Below are positions 23,383 through 34,174 of a stretch of 64,000 nucleotides of DNA, one piece after another. The notes beneath the pieces are model-generated. The model was given only the letters and a program-made list of their open reading frames with translations, ran no database searches and was not told the origin of the DNA. The translations under genes were made by a program, and so were the position numbers. This stretch comes from Pseudomonas quercus (lineage in GTDB: Bacteria > Pseudomonadota > Gammaproteobacteria > Pseudomonadales > Pseudomonadaceae), in assembly GCF_012033695.1 (NCBI RefSeq), contig NZ_JAAVJI010000002.1, forward strand, positions 372,001 to 436,000, given 5' to 3'. Positions within the stretch are counted from its first letter, which is position 1. Each line of letters opens with the position of its first letter.

Positions 23383-24702
23383 CTACCGGAAAGCGCCTTT
23401 CATCTCAAACACCCGGTCAACCGTCGGTGGCTGCCAGCGCAACTGGCCCGGCACGGACGACAACGCTGGCAGGTTCGCTACAGCAACCAAGTGCCCGCCT
23501 GCAAACAGCAGCGGCAGGCGGCCCCGAACAAAACCAGGGACCCTTGCCTCATTGAGCAAGCGCTTGAGGTCACGGCGCCGATGCGCCAACGCCAGGCGTT
23601 CACCCCCCTGGCGGTAGCGCACCTGAAGGTCGCCAGAAAGGGCTGGGCCGTCCCAGAACAGGCTGCCATTGCCGGGGAGCGCCAAGGGCGCCGCTGTATC
23701 TACCCAGGCGGGGGGCGCCGCTGGTACGTGCTGCCATGCACCCGCTAGCCACCAGACACGGTCGCCTGCCCGGCACAGGGTGCCATCGGCCAATGCCCAG
23801 AGCGGCTGGGCATCGCCCCCCGCATCTCGCACCGCTGACCACCCAGCCCAATGGGCGGTGTCTGGCAGCCGCGTCAACGGCGCCAGCCAGGTTTGCAAGG
23901 CATTACGCTGGCGGGCCTCGCTCAGGGCCCGCAAGGGCGCCAGCGCCAACGATGGCAGCGGCAGCCAGGGAAAAGGCGGGGTGTCGCATGCGGGCGCAAG
24001 GTCGTCCAGCGCCACGGCTTCAAGCAGGTCCAGGGCCTGGGCGAAATGCCCAGCACTACGGGCAAGGTTTTGCGAAGCCGCTGGCCAGCATGAGGTTAGG
24101 CGGGGGATGACATCATGCCGCAGGTAATTGCGCTGATGGCGATGGTCCTTGTTGGACGGATCGTCTATCCAGCTCAAGCCTTGGCCTTTGGCGTAGCCTT
24201 CCAGCACCGTTCGGCTGACATCGAGCAGAGGGCGGTACAGCGTGCCACGCCCCAATAGGCGATGGCTGGGCATGGCGGCGGCGCCCCGTACCCCTGCCCC
24301 ACGCAGCAGCCGTAACAGCAGGGTTTCTGCCTGGTCGTCCTGGTGTTGCCCGGTCAGCAGCACCTCACGTTCGCCCAGCGCAGCACCCAAGGCAGCATAG
24401 CGCGCCTGCCGGGCGGCCTGTTCCAGGCTGGCGTCAGGCGCAACCTGTACCGCCAGGGTTTGGAAAGGGATGCCTAAGGTTTCGCACAGCCTGGCGCAGT
24501 GGGCAGGCCAACCCTGCGCGACCGCTTGCAAGCCGTGGTGAACGTGGATGGCCCGGATAGGGGGCAAGGCATGCTCGCGAGAAAGCGTGGCAAGGGCATG
24601 CAGCAAGACCGTGGAGTCCAGGCCACCCGACAGCGCGACGACCCAACCGGGGGCATCACGCCAAGGGTGAAGGCAAGCGAGTACGTGCTCGGCAAGGTTC
24701 AC
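23383..24702 (-). CDS. tilS: tRNA(Ile)-lysidine synthase
   Basis: A 439-residue TilS that attaches lysine to C34 of tRNA-Ile(CAU), changing codon reading from AUG to AUA. The PP-loop ATPase motif is VALSGGLDSTVLLHAL at residues 22-37; TGQHQDDQAETLLLRLLRG follows, then the C-terminal tRNA-binding domains. Family proteins range around 430-440 residues. Starts about 51 bases after accA on the same strand. Confidence 0.95.
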   Translation of the reverse strand: MNLAEHVLACLHPWRDAPGWVVALSGGLDSTVLLHALATLSREHALPPIRAIHVHHGLQAVAQGWPAHCARLCETLGIPFQTLAVQVAPDASLEQAARQARYAALGAALGEREVLLTGQHQDDQAETLLLRLLRGAGVRGAAAMPSHRLLGRGTLYRPLLDVSRTVLEGYAKGQGLSWIDDPSNKDHRHQRNYLRHDVIPRLTSCWPAASQNLARSAGHFAQALDLLEAVALDDLAPACDTPPFPWLPLPSLALAPLRALSEARQRNALQTWLAPLTRLPDTAHWAGWSAVRDAGGDAQPLWALADGTLCRAGDRVWWLAGAWQHVPAAPPAWVDTAAPLALPGNGSLFWDGPALSGDLQVRYRQGGERLALAHRRRDLKRLLNEARVPGFVRGRLPLLFAGGHLVAVANLPALSSVPGQLRWQPPTVDRVFEMKGAFR

Positions 24703-24753
24703 AGGAACGCCACCAGGCCAGCCGTACCCTTAAAGAGCACGGCAGGCAGGGGG

Positions 24754-25701
24754 TTACAGGCCGTAGCTCATCAGCCGCTGGTAACGGCGGTCGAGCAGGG
24801 CTTTGCTGTCCATTCCCTTGAGCATGTCCAACTGCTCGATAAGCGAAGCCTGCAGGGTCTGGGAGACCTTGTTCAGGTCGCGGTGCGCACCACCCAGGGG
24901 CTCATCGATCACTTTGTCCACGATACCCAGGCCCTTGAGGCGCTCAGCCGTGATGCCCATGGCTTCGGCAGCGTCGGGCGCCTTGTCAGCGGTTTTCCAC
25001 AGGATGGACGCGCAGCCCTCAGGCGAGATCACCGAATAGGTAGAGTACTGCAGCATGTTGAGCTGGTCGCACACGCCGATGGCCAACGCACCACCAGACC
25101 CGCCTTCGCCAATCACGGTCGCGATAATAGGCGTTTTAAGGCGGGCCATCACGCGCAGGTTCCAGGCAATGGCCTCGCTCTGGTTACGCTCTTCGGCATC
25201 GATACCTGGGTAGGCACCTGGAGTGTCGATGAAGGTCAGGATGGGCATCTTGAAGCGCTCGGCCATTTCCATCAGGCGGCAGGCCTTGCGATAACCTTCA
25301 GGCCGCGGCATGCCGAAGTTGCGGCGTACCTTCTCGCGAACCTCACGGCCCTTCTGATGGCCGATCACCATGACAGGCTGACCATCGAGCCGCGCCGTAC
25401 CGCCAACGATGGCCGCGTCGTCGGAGAAGTGACGGTCACCGTGCAGTTCTTCGAATTCGGTGAAGAGCTGCGGGATGTAATCCAGGGTGTAGGGCCGGCG
25501 CGGGTGACGCGCCAGGCGAGCGATCTGCCAGCTGGTCAGGTTGCCGAAAATGCTCTCGGTCAGCGTACTGCTCTTTTCCTGAAGGCGAGAGATCTCATCG
25601 CTGATGTTGAGCGAGTTGTCGTTGCCGACAAGGCGCAGCTCTTCGATCTTGGCTTGCAGGTCAGCGATTGGCTGTTCGAAATCCAGGAAATTCGGGTTCA
25701 T
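24754..25701 (-). CDS. accA: Acetyl-CoA carboxylase, carboxyltransferase subunit alpha
   Basis: A 315-residue AccA, which with AccD transfers the carboxyl group from biotin to acetyl-CoA, the first step of fatty acid synthesis. Features are the helical N terminus [56 protein letters not shown] and the oxyanion-hole segment [17 protein letters not shown] 25701 is favoured over the frame start at 25755. Lies 152 bases downstream of dnaE. Confidence 0.98.
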   Translation of the reverse strand: MNPNFLDFEQPIADLQAKIEELRLVGNDNSLNISDEISRLQEKSSTLTESIFGNLTSWQIARLARHPRRPYTLDYIPQLFTEFEELHGDRHFSDDAAIVGGTARLDGQPVMVIGHQKGREVREKVRRNFGMPRPEGYRKACRLMEMAERFKMPILTFIDTPGAYPGIDAEERNQSEAIAWNLRVMARLKTPIIATVIGEGGSGGALAIGVCDQLNMLQYSTYSVISPEGCASILWKTADKAPDAAEAMGITAERLKGLGIVDKVIDEPLGGAHRDLNKVSQTLQASLIEQLDMLKGMDSKALLDRRYQRLMSYGL

Positions 25702-25853
25702 AGGCTTCCGTCTAGGGTCGACGGCCAGTTGGCCGGTTGATCCGTTTGGCGCCATACCATACGGAAGTGGCGCCTTGAGGTCGAGATGTAAAAAAATAAT
25801 GCGCGTGCTGATCTGGCCAGAGCGCAGGCTGAGGCAGGGTCACTCGCCCTGGT

Positions 25854-28800
25854 TCAACGATAATTCAAAAAGACGTTCTCCCGCCCAAACTGGTCACGCA
25901 GGGCCTGGATAAGGCTGTCTGCCGGGTCGATACGCCATTGCTCGCCAAACTGAAGCAGCGCCCGGGCCTCGCTGGAGGTGTAATCCAAGGTGATCGGGCA
26001 GGCACCCCGGTGCTTGTTGATCAGGGTGCCCAGCCAGTTGATACGGTCACCGGCCAGCGCCTTGATGTCCACTTTCAGGCGCAGGCTTTCGGCCAGCTGG
26101 GTACGGGCATCTTCCATGCTTAGCACACGTTTTACCCGAAGGCGCAGGCCGCCGGAAAAATCGTCATTGCTCACCTCGCCCTCAACCACCACCACCGTGT
26201 CGGTTTGCAGCAGGGCTTGTGCGCCATGGAAGGCATCGGCAAACAAGGAGGCCTCGATGCGCCCGGAGCGGTCGTCCAGGGTGATGAACCCCATCTTGTC
26301 GCCCTTTTTGTTTTTCATGACCCGTAGCGCGACCACCATGCCTGCAACGGTCTGTGTATCCCGTGCTGGCTTCAAGTCGATGATGCGCTGGCGGGCAAAG
26401 CGGCGGATTTCGGTTTCATATTCATCGATCGGGTGCCCGGTCAGGTACAGCCCGAGGGTGTCCTTCTCGCCTTTGAGGCGTTCCTTGAGCGACAAGGCGC
26501 GCGCTTTCCCGTAGTTGGCGTACACGTCGGCCTCGGTATCGGCAAACACGCCACCAAACAGGTCCACATGGCCGCTGTCCTGGGTACGGGCCGTTTGTTC
26601 GGCCGACTTGATAGCCTCTTCCATGGCCGCCAGCAGCACTGCACGGTTACGGTCGATAGTGGCTTGGTAAGCTTTGGGCTCGTCATGGAAGTGCGGCCCA
26701 AGGCGATCCAGAGCGCCGCTACGAACCAGGGCGTCCAGCGTGCGCTTGTTGATACGCTTGAGGTCTACCCGTGCACAGAAGTCGAACAGGTCCTTGAACG
26801 GCCCACCGGCACGCGATTCCACGATGGCTTCTACCGGCCCCTCCCCTACACCCTTGATCGCGCCCAGGCCATACAGGATGCGGCCGTCATCATTCACGGT
26901 GAACTTGAAGTCCGAGGTGTTCACGTCCGGGGCGTCCAGGCGCAGCTTCATGCTGCGCACTTCCTCGATCAGCGTGACCACCTTGTCCGTGTTGTGCATA
27001 TCTGCTGACAGCACTGCCGCCATGAAGGGCGCGGGGTAGTGGGTCTTGAGCCAGGCGGTCTGGTACGACACAAGGCCGTAGGCTGCCGAGTGAGACTTGT
27101 TGAAGCCGTAGCCGGCGAACTTTTCCACCAGGTCGAAGATGTTGCCAGCCAGGTCTGCATCGATGTTGTTGTTGGCACAGCCCTCGATGAAACCACCGCG
27201 CTGCTTGGCCATTTCTTCGGGTTTTTTCTTACCCATGGCCCGGCGCAGCATGTCGGCACCACCAAGGGTGTAGCCTGCCATCACCTGGGCGATCTGCATC
27301 ACCTGTTCCTGGTACAGGATAATGCCGTAGGTGGGGGCCAACACGGGCTTGAGCCCTTCGTACTGGTAGTCCGGGTGTGGGTACGCCAGTTCGGCGCGGC
27401 CGTGCTTGCGGTTGATGAAGTCGTCCACCATGCCCGACTGCAGCGGGCCTGGGCGGAACAGTGCCACCAAAGCGATCAGGTCTTCCAGGCAGTCTGGCTT
27501 AAGCTTTTTGATCAGCTCTTTCATGCCACGGGATTCAAGCTGGAAAACCGCCGTGGTTTCGGCCTTCTGCAGCAGGCTGTAGGTCGGCTTGTCGTCCAGC
27601 GGAATGAACGCGATGTCCAGCGGCGGCTCGTTTACCTTGGCGCGGTCGCGGTTAATGGTGCGCAGCGCCCAGTCGATGATGGTCAGGGTTCGCAGCCCCA
27701 GGAAGTCGAACTTCACCAGGCCGGCGGCTTCCACATCGTCCTTGTCGAACTGGGTTACCAGGCCATCGCCGGCCTCGTCGCAGTAGATGGGCGAGAAATC
27801 CGTCAGCTTGGTCGGCGCGATCACCACGCCACCGGCGTGCTTGCCCACGTTACGAGTAATGCCTTCAAGCTTGAGGGCCATGGCCCAGATTTCGGCGGCC
27901 TCCTCGTCGGTGGCCAGGAAGTCCCGAAGCATTTCTTCCTGCTCGAAGGCCTTTTGCAGGGTCATCCCCACTTCGAACGGGATCATCTTGGACAGGCGGT
28001 CGGCCAGCCCGTAGCTTTTGCCCTGTACCCGCGCCACGTCCCGCACCACGGCCTTGGCGGCCATGGAACCGAAGGTAATGATCTGGCTGACCGCGTTGCG
28101 GCCGTACTTGTCAGCCACATAGTCGATTACGCGGTCGCGGCCGTCCATGCAGAAGTCCACGTCGAAGTCGGGCATGGACACCCGTTCCGGGTTCAGGAAG
28201 CGTTCGAACAGCAGGTCATATTCGAGCGGGTCCAGGTCGGTGATCTTCTGCACGTAGGCCACCAGGGAGCCCGCGCCCGACCCTCGGCCAGGGCCTACCG
28301 GCACGCCGTTGTTCTTGGCCCACTGGATGAAATCCATCACGATCAGGAAGTAACCAGGGAACCCCATCTGGATGATGATATCCAGCTCGAAATTGAGCCG
28401 GTCTACGTACACCTGGCGTTTGGCGTCGTAGTCCTCGGTCGTGTCCTTGGGCAGTAGCACGCTCAGGCGTTCTTCCAGGCCATCGAAAGACACTTTGCGG
28501 AAATACTCATCGATGGTCATGCCATCGGGGATGGGGTAGTCCGGCAGGAAGTGCGTGCCTAGCTTCACCTCGATATTGCAACGTTTGGCGATTTCCACCG
28601 TGTTTTGCAGGGCGTCGGGCAGGTCGCTGAACAGCTCGGCCATTTCTTCCGGGCTTTTGAGGTACTGCTGGTCACTGTAGTTACGCGACCGGCGGGGATC
28701 GTCCAAGGCACGGCCTTCGCCAATGCACACGCGTGTTTCGTGAGCGTCGAAGTCTTCGGCCTTGATGAAGCGTACGTCGTTGGTGGCCACCAGCGGGGCA

Positions 28801-29375
28801 CCTACGCGATCAGCCAGGGCAACGGCGGCATGCAGGTAGTCTTCATCGCCTGCCCGGTTGGTGCGCTGCACTTCCACGTAGAAACGGTCTGGGAACACAC
28901 TCATCCAGTGGCGCAGCAACGTTTCTGCCTGGGCTGGATCATTGCCCAGCAAAGCCTGGCCGATTTCCCCTTCTCTGGCGCAGGACAGGGCGATAACGCC
29001 CTCGCTGGCCTGGGCTACCCACTCGCGTTCAATGATGATGAGGCCGTTGCGCTGGCCTTCAATGTAGCCGCGCGAGATCAGCTCAGTGATATTCCGGTAG
29101 CCCTGGGCATTCATGGCCAGCAGTGAGATACGGCTTAGTGGGGAGTCCGCCCCGGCCCCGGCCAGCCAGAGGTCGGTGCCGCAGATGGGCTTGATACCTG
29201 CGCCCATGGCAGCTTTGTAGAACTTCACCAGCGCGCACATGTTGCTGTGGTCGGTGACTGCGACCGCCGGCATGTTCATGGCCGCCAGGGATTTGACCAG
29301 CGGCTTGATCCGTACCAGCCCGTCTACCAGGGAGTATTCGGTGTGCAGGCGAAGGTGTACGAAAGAAACCGACAT
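25854..29375 (-). CDS. dnaE: DNA polymerase III subunit alpha
   Basis: A 1173-residue replicative polymerase. N-terminal PHP domain starts HLRLHTEYSLVDG; palm catalytic aspartates lie in MPDFDVDFCMDGRDRVIDY near residue 400; fingers and beta-binding regions follow, with an OB fold (VAGMVVALRVMKNKKGDKM) near residue 1000. The internal beta-clamp peptide appears as HVDLFGG near residue 933, with His where Gln is usual. The tail ends FLNYR. Placed between rnhB and accA, a conserved gamma-proteobacterial order. Confidence 0.98.
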   Translation of the reverse strand: MSVSFVHLRLHTEYSLVDGLVRIKPLVKSLAAMNMPAVAVTDHSNMCALVKFYKAAMGAGIKPICGTDLWLAGAGADSPLSRISLLAMNAQGYRNITELISRGYIEGQRNGLIIIEREWVAQASEGVIALSCAREGEIGQALLGNDPAQAETLLRHWMSVFPDRFYVEVQRTNRAGDEDYLHAAVALADRVGAPLVATNDVRFIKAEDFDAHETRVCIGEGRALDDPRRSRNYSDQQYLKSPEEMAELFSDLPDALQNTVEIAKRCNIEVKLGTHFLPDYPIPDGMTIDEYFRKVSFDGLEERLSVLLPKDTTEDYDAKRQVYVDRLNFELDIIIQMGFPGYFLIVMDFIQWAKNNGVPVGPGRGSGAGSLVAYVQKITDLDPLEYDLLFERFLNPERVSMPDFDVDFCMDGRDRVIDYVADKYGRNAVSQIITFGSMAAKAVVRDVARVQGKSYGLADRLSKMIPFEVGMTLQKAFEQEEMLRDFLATDEEAAEIWAMALKLEGITRNVGKHAGGVVIAPTKLTDFSPIYCDEAGDGLVTQFDKDDVEAAGLVKFDFLGLRTLTIIDWALRTINRDRAKVNEPPLDIAFIPLDDKPTYSLLQKAETTAVFQLESRGMKELIKKLKPDCLEDLIALVALFRPGPLQSGMVDDFINRKHGRAELAYPHPDYQYEGLKPVLAPTYGIILYQEQVMQIAQVMAGYTLGGADMLRRAMGKKKPEEMAKQRGGFIEGCANNNIDADLAGNIFDLVEKFAGYGFNKSHSAAYGLVSYQTAWLKTHYPAPFMAAVLSADMHNTDKVVTLIEEVRSMKLRLDAPDVNTSDFKFTVNDDGRILYGLGAIKGVGEGPVEAIVESRAGGPFKDLFDFCARVDLKRINKRTLDALVRSGALDRLGPHFHDEPKAYQATIDRNRAVLLAAMEEAIKSAEQTARTQDSGHVDLFGGVFADTEADVYANYGKARALSLKERLKGEKDTLGLYLTGHPIDEYETEIRRFARQRIIDLKPARDTQTVAGMVVALRVMKNKKGDKMGFITLDDRSGRIEASLFADAFHGAQALLQTDTVVVVEGEVSNDDFSGGLRLRVKRVLSMEDARTQLAESLRLKVDIKALAGDRINWLGTLINKHRGACPITLDYTSSEARALLQFGEQWRIDPADSLIQALRDQFGRENVFLNYR

Positions 29376-29453
29376 GGACGTTCCGTTGGCTTAGAAAACG
29401 ATAGCGGGGCAGTGTACCGGTGGCAGCGCGCGATTGCAGCCGCCGCTCAGGCG

Positions 29454-30089
29454 TCAGGCTTGGGCAAAGCCTGCGTCGCGGGCTTCGAAGGCCGCACGCA
29501 CGGGCGCAAACGAGCGCCGGTGGATAGGCGTAGGCCCTAACCGGGCCAAGGCTTCCAGATGGACGGCCGTGGCATAGCCTTTGTGCCCGCCCAGGCCGTA
29601 ACCGGGATAGATCAGCTCGAAGGCTGTCATTTCACGGTCTCGGCTGACCTTGGCAAGAATGGAAGCCGCTGCGATGGCGGGCACTTTAGCGTCGCCCTGG
29701 ATAACCGGGGCGCTGGGGACGGCGAGCACAGGGCACCGGTTGCCATCGATCAACGCCATGCGTGGCGTGATATGCAAGCCGGCCACCGCTCGCTGCATGG
29801 CCAGCATGGTAGCGTGCAGGATGTTCAACCGGTCTATTTCGTCGACCTCGGCCCGGGCGATGCTCCAGCTGAGCGCCTTTTCGATGATCTCTTCGTACAG
29901 CGCTTCGCGCCTTGCCTCGGTGAGCTTCTTGGAGTCGTTCAGGCCGAGGATAGGACGAGCAGGGTCCAGAATGACTGCTGCCGTGACCACAGCCCCACAT
30001 AGGGGGCCACGGCCTACTTCATCCACGCCGCAGACCAGCTCTTCGACCAGGGTGTAATCCAGGCCCATCTGTAATTGTGTCGGTTTCAT
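29454..30089 (-). CDS. rnhB: Ribonuclease HII
   Basis: A 211-residue RNase HII that nicks RNA-DNA hybrids and removes single misincorporated ribonucleotides. Catalytic carboxylates: D and E in [14 protein letters not shown] in [11 protein letters not shown] region and [23 protein letters not shown] is the family signature. The frame opens at 30257 within lpxB, but ATG 30089 ([12 protein letters not shown]) fits the family; the Met eight codons on is an alternative. Thirteen bases separate it from lpxB. Confidence 0.96.
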   Translation of the reverse strand: MKPTQLQMGLDYTLVEELVCGVDEVGRGPLCGAVVTAAVILDPARPILGLNDSKKLTEARREALYEEIIEKALSWSIARAEVDEIDRLNILHATMLAMQRAVAGLHITPRMALIDGNRCPVLAVPSAPVIQGDAKVPAIAAASILAKVSRDREMTAFELIYPGYGLGGHKGYATAVHLEALARLGPTPIHRRSFAPVRAAFEARDAGFAQA

Positions 30090-30102
30090 GTGGTGTTCCC
30101 GG

Positions 30103-31233
30103 TCAACGTGCCAGCAGTTGCAGCACCGCTTCGGCCGCCTGGTTGGAAGCGTCCTGACGAAGCGTGTGGTGAATGGCATCGAACGCCGCCGTCTGTACCT
30201 GAGGCTGGTCCAGCAAAGGCAGGAGAGCCTCGGCCAACGCCTCAGGGGTGGCGGCATCCTGCAGTATTTCAGGCACCAGGGCGCGCTGGGCCAGCAGGTT
30301 GGGCAAGGATATATAGGGACTGGTGACCATGCGCTTGAGTATCCACCAGGTCAAGGGTGCCAGGCGGTAGGCCACAACCATCGGGCGCTTGTACAGCAGC
30401 GCTTCAAGCGTAGCGGTACCTGAGGCGATCAATACCGCGTCACAGGCAGCAAGCGCCGCGTGGGACTGCCCATCCAACCAAGTGATGGGCAAAGACCGGT
30501 CACCCAGTGCTTCCTCAAGCTGCACACGGCGTTGCGGGCTGGCACAAGGCAGCACAAAGCGCAGGCCTGGGCGGGCTGCCAGCAGGCGCTCGGCGGTTTC
30601 AAAGAACAGGCCGCCCAACCGGCGCACCTCGCCCCCTCGGCTACCCGGCATCAGCGCTACCACCTGCCCTTCAAGGGGCAAGCCGATGGCCTGCCTGGCC
30701 TGGCTGCGGTCTGCCTGCAAGGGAATCTGGTCTGCCAGCGAATGGCCCACGAACTTTACAGGTACGCCCTGCTCTTCGTAGAACCTGGCCTCGAAGGGGA
30801 ACAGCGTCAGCATCAGGTCGCAGCCTTCGCGGATCTTCAGCACACGCTTCTGCCGCCAGGCCCACACGGACGGGCTAACGTAATGCACCGCCTTGATGCC
30901 CGCTTGGTGCATACGTGCCTCAATGGCAAGGGTGAAGTCCGGTGCATCGATACCGATGAAGACATCCGGGCGCGCGTCCAGCAAGGTCTGGATCAATAGC
31001 TTGCGCCGCGCCAGCAGTTCACGCAGGCGGCCCAGCACTTCCACCAGCCCCATGACCGCCAAGCGCTCCATGGGGAAATAGGACGCAAGCCCTTGGGCTT
31101 CCATTAATGGGCCGCCCACACCAATAAAGCGCACATCGGGGTGCCGGGCTTTCAAGGCACGCATCAAGCCAGCGCCAAGAATATCGCCGCTTGCCTCACC
31201 TGCTACCAGTGCAACGCAGAGGGGCGCAGGCAT
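30103..31233 (-). CDS. lpxB: Lipid-A-disaccharide synthase
   Basis: A 376-residue GT19-family glycosyltransferase joining UDP-2,3-diacylglucosamine to lipid X to form the lipid A disaccharide at the inner-membrane surface. Motifs: [40 protein letters not shown] and [13 protein letters not shown]. The start shares a base with the lpxA stop (TGATG), so lpxA and lpxB are translationally coupled. Confidence 0.97.
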   Translation of the reverse strand: MPAPLCVALVAGEASGDILGAGLMRALKARHPDVRFIGVGGPLMEAQGLASYFPMERLAVMGLVEVLGRLRELLARRKLLIQTLLDARPDVFIGIDAPDFTLAIEARMHQAGIKAVHYVSPSVWAWRQKRVLKIREGCDLMLTLFPFEARFYEEQGVPVKFVGHSLADQIPLQADRSQARQAIGLPLEGQVVALMPGSRGGEVRRLGGLFFETAERLLAARPGLRFVLPCASPQRRVQLEEALGDRSLPITWLDGQSHAALAACDAVLIASGTATLEALLYKRPMVVAYRLAPLTWWILKRMVTSPYISLPNLLAQRALVPEILQDAATPEALAEALLPLLDQPQVQTAAFDAIHHTLRQDASNQAAEAVLQLLAR

Positions 31234-32009
31234 CAGCGGGTGATACCGCGCGTGGCTTCGCGAATGGACGCTGCGAACAGGGCCACTTCGGGGCAGGCCT
31301 GGCTGGGCTCTTCCAGCAACGCCAGCGCCTGCTCAATGGTCAGCCCCTGGCGGTACACAACTTTATAGGCGTTGCGTAACTGATGAATGGTGGTGTCACT
31401 GAAGTTGCGCCGGCGCATGCCTTCGAAATTCATGCTGCGCGCTTCGGCAGGGTTGCCAGATACCGTGACGAAGGCAGGAACGTCCTTGCCAATGGCCGTG
31501 CCCATGCCTGAAAAGCTGTGGGGGCCGATATGGCAGTACTGATGCACCAGGGTATAGCCAGAGAGTATGGCCCAGTCACCTACGTGCACGTGCCCGGCCA
31601 GCGCGACATTGTTGACCAGAATACAATGGTTGCCGATTACGCTGTCGTGCCCGATGTGGGCATAGGCCATGATCAGGTTGTGATCACCCAAGGTCGTTTC
31701 AAACCGGTCCTGTATCGTTCCGCGATGAATAGTGACGCCTTCCCGTATAACGTTATGGTCGCCAATGACCAGACGGGTCGCCTCACCCTTGTACTTGCGG
31801 TCTGGCGTGTCCTCACCGATGGATGAGAACTGGTAGATACGGTTGTGGCGACCAATACGCGTGGGCCCACGCAGCACTACGTGGGGGCCGATGATCGTCC
31901 CCTCGCCGATTTCAACCCCTGCGCCGACGATCGACCACGGGCCCACCTCGACGCCCTCAGCCAGTACGGCTGAAGGGTCGATGATTGCACGAGGGTCGAT
32001 CAAGCTCAT
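31233..32009 (-). CDS. lpxA: Acyl-ACP--UDP-N-acetylglucosamine O-acyltransferase
   Basis: A 258-residue left-handed beta-helix protein built on hexapeptide repeats (for example [18 protein letters not shown]), catalysing the first step of lipid A synthesis. The catalytic His lies in [17 protein letters not shown]. Start ATG 32009 overlaps the fabZ stop by four bases; the open frame upstream to 32102 is within fabZ. Normal length. Confidence 0.97.
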   Translation of the reverse strand: MSLIDPRAIIDPSAVLAEGVEVGPWSIVGAGVEIGEGTIIGPHVVLRGPTRIGRHNRIYQFSSIGEDTPDRKYKGEATRLVIGDHNVIREGVTIHRGTIQDRFETTLGDHNLIMAYAHIGHDSVIGNHCILVNNVALAGHVHVGDWAILSGYTLVHQYCHIGPHSFSGMGTAIGKDVPAFVTVSGNPAEARSMNFEGMRRRNFSDTTIHQLRNAYKVVYRQGLTIEQALALLEEPSQACPEVALFAASIREATRGITR

Positions 32010-32446
32010 AGTTTGCGTTCCGCGCAGATGATTTCGGCCGAGCATACCGGCTTGCCGTCTACGGAAGCGCTGCAATCGAACTTCCAGATCTGCCGTTTGC
32101 AACTGATGAAACGCGCCTCCAGAATCAGCTGGTCCCCCGGTGTAACTGGCTGACGGAAGCGAAGCTTGTCCGAGCCCACGAAGTAGTACAGGGTGCCATC
32201 AGCCGGTTTCACATCCAGCATCTTGAACCCGAGGATACCCGCAGCCTGAGCCATGGCCTCGATAATCAGCACACCGGGCATGATTGGGTGGGCAGGAAAA
32301 TGACCGTTGAAGAAAGGCTCATTAATGCTGACATTCTTGTAGGCGCGAATGCGCTGGCTTTCTACATCCAGTTCTACCACCCGATCCACCAGCAGGAAGG
32401 GGTAGCGATGCGGCAGGTATTCGCGAATCTCGTTGATGTCCATCAT
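32006..32446 (-). CDS. fabZ: 3-hydroxyacyl-ACP dehydratase FabZ
   Basis: A 146-residue hot-dog-fold dehydratase acting in the fatty acid elongation cycle on (3R)-hydroxyacyl-ACP. The catalytic His is in [20 protein letters not shown] and the Glu is in the same segment; [14 protein letters not shown] marks the N terminus. Two adjacent ATGs (32446 and 32443) are possible starts. FabZ competes with LpxA for the same substrate, and their genes overlap by four bases. Confidence 0.97.
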   Translation of the reverse strand: MMDINEIREYLPHRYPFLLVDRVVELDVESQRIRAYKNVSINEPFFNGHFPAHPIMPGVLIIEAMAQAAGILGFKMLDVKPADGTLYYFVGSDKLRFRQPVTPGDQLILEARFISCKRQIWKFDCSASVDGKPVCSAEIICAERKL

Positions 32447-32566
32447 ATCGGGGGAAAGCCTGTATAAAAGAGGGAGAGCGCCCAAGCCCGCGGGTTGCCA
32501 GGTGCGGCACTCCTTTGCTTCAGCAGCGCCGTCTAGCGGTGATGCGCAACTGACATTGAAAAGCGA

Positions 32567-33622
32567 TCAGCCATCTGATGATCCGTCACTGGCCCGGGTC
32601 ACCGCCTCGATTCGCTTTTCTGCCTGGGCAAGGCGACGGTACATGTCGTCCAGCTGGCGGATACGCGCTGCGCTTTTGCGCCATTCGGCAGCCGGTTGCA
32701 TGGCCGTACCAGAGGAGTAGGCCCCTGGCTCGGTAATGGACCGCGTGACCATGGTCATACCTGTTACGAAGACGTTGTCGCACAGCTCTATATGGCCAAC
32801 CAGGCCGACCCCGCCTGCCAGCATGCAATGCTTGCCGATCTTGCTGCTTCCTGAAATGCCTACACAGGCGGCCATGGCCGTGTGGTCACCCACCTGTACG
32901 TTATGGGCGATCTGGATCTGGTTATCCAGTTTCACGCCATTACCGATCAGGGTATCGGCCAGCGCGCCGCGGTCCACGGCGGTATTCACACCGATTTCCA
33001 CATCATCCCCTAGGGTGACACCACCGACCTGGGCGATTTTCTGCCATACGCCTTTCTCGTTGGCGAACCCGAACCCTTCACCGCCAATGACGGCACCCGA
33101 CTGTATAACCACCCGCTTACCGATGCGCACATCGTGATAAAGCGTTACGCGAGGCGCCAGCCAGCCACCCTCACCTACCACGCTGCGGGCACCAATGACG
33201 CAATGGGCACTCAGCGTTACACCTGCACCAATGACCGCGCCACTGTCGATTACCACGAACGGACCTACGCTGGCAGTAGGGTCTACCTGCGCATCAGGGG
33301 CCACTACCGCGCTGGGATGAATACCTGCCGGGGCTCGGGGCTTTGGGTCGAACCGGTGAGAGATGCGTGCGTATGCCAGGTAAGGGTCTGGCACCACCAG
33401 GGCATTGCCCTGGAAGCCTTCGGCATCCTCGCGCTTGAGCAGCACCGCGCCCGCCTGCGTGGTCGCCAGGTGCTTGCGGTACTGGGGGTTGGCCAGAAAG
33501 CTCAGCTGAGAAGGGCCGGCCTCCTGCAAGGTGGCCAGCCCATCGATCAGTTGCCCTCGGGCGCCGACAATGTCGGCCCCCAGGGTATCGGCGATCTCGC
33601 CGAGGGTAAGGCTAGGCGTCAT
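32567..33622 (-). CDS. lpxD: UDP-3-O-(3-hydroxyacyl)glucosamine N-acyltransferase
   Basis: A 351-residue LpxD: N-terminal uridine-binding domain ([18 protein letters not shown]), hexapeptide beta-helix, and C-terminal helical ACP-binding tail. Catalyses the third step of lipid A synthesis; catalytic His probably in [17 protein letters not shown]. The start region reads GTG-ATG-ATG (33628, 33625, 33622) and overlaps the ompH stop; I use the last ATG but cannot separate the three. Fabz follows after 120 bases. Confidence 0.96.
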   Translation of the reverse strand: MTPSLTLGEIADTLGADIVGARGQLIDGLATLQEAGPSQLSFLANPQYRKHLATTQAGAVLLKREDAEGFQGNALVVPDPYLAYARISHRFDPKPRAPAGIHPSAVVAPDAQVDPTASVGPFVVIDSGAVIGAGVTLSAHCVIGARSVVGEGGWLAPRVTLYHDVRIGKRVVIQSGAVIGGEGFGFANEKGVWQKIAQVGGVTLGDDVEIGVNTAVDRGALADTLIGNGVKLDNQIQIAHNVQVGDHTAMAACVGISGSSKIGKHCMLAGGVGLVGHIELCDNVFVTGMTMVTRSITEPGAYSSGTAMQPAAEWRKSAARIRQLDDMYRRLAQAEKRIEAVTRASDGSSDG

Positions 33623-33624
33623 CA

Positions 33625-34128
33625 TCACTTCGTCTGGTTCATGCGCTCGATGACCTGGCGAGTGATGTCGTACTGAGGCTTGACATCGATGACTGCGCCG
33701 CGCTCAAGCACCAAGTCAAAACCACCGGACTTGATCACGCCTTCTACCGCCTGATCCAGCTTGGGCTTGAGCACCTTGAGCATGTCACGGTCAGCCGAGG
33801 CCTTGGCTTCGTTCAGTTCCTTGGACTGGAACTGGAAGTCGCGAGCTTTTTGCTTGAAATCAAGCTCCAAGCGCTCGCGCTGAGGCTGCTGCATTTTGTC
33901 TCCACCCTTGACCAGTTGGTCCTGGATGTCTTTGGCACTGCTTTCCAGGCTTTTGAGTTTGGTCAGCTGGGGGCCGAACTTCTTCTCTGCATCAACCGCG
34001 TACTTCTTGGCCGCGTCCGATTCGAGCAGGGCCATCTGATAGTTCAGCACGGCAATTTTCATTTCTGCGAAGGCCGGGGTTGCGAACAGAGCCGCGGCCA
34101 CGATAACCAGTTGAGTCAGCTTGCGCAC
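33625..34128 (-). CDS. skp: OmpH/Skp-family periplasmic chaperone
   Basis: A 167-residue precursor with a Sec signal peptide (cleavage after ATPAFA, residue 21), then a long alpha-helical, lysine- and glutamine-rich region forming the tentacle arms of trimeric Skp. Skp holds unfolded outer-membrane proteins on the way to BamA. It lies between bamA and lpxD, the canonical order. The stop codon overlaps the possible lpxD start codons. Confidence 0.95.
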   Translation of the reverse strand: MRKLTQLVIVAAALFATPAFAEMKIAVLNYQMALLESDAAKKYAVDAEKKFGPQLTKLKSLESSAKDIQDQLVKGGDKMQQPQRERLELDFKQKARDFQFQSKELNEAKASADRDMLKVLKPKLDQAVEGVIKSGGFDLVLERGAVIDVKPQYDITRQVIERMNQTK

Positions 34129-34174
34129 AGTAGAACTCCTGCGAAGTCGTTGTGAAGGTACCAGGGAGCGACGC

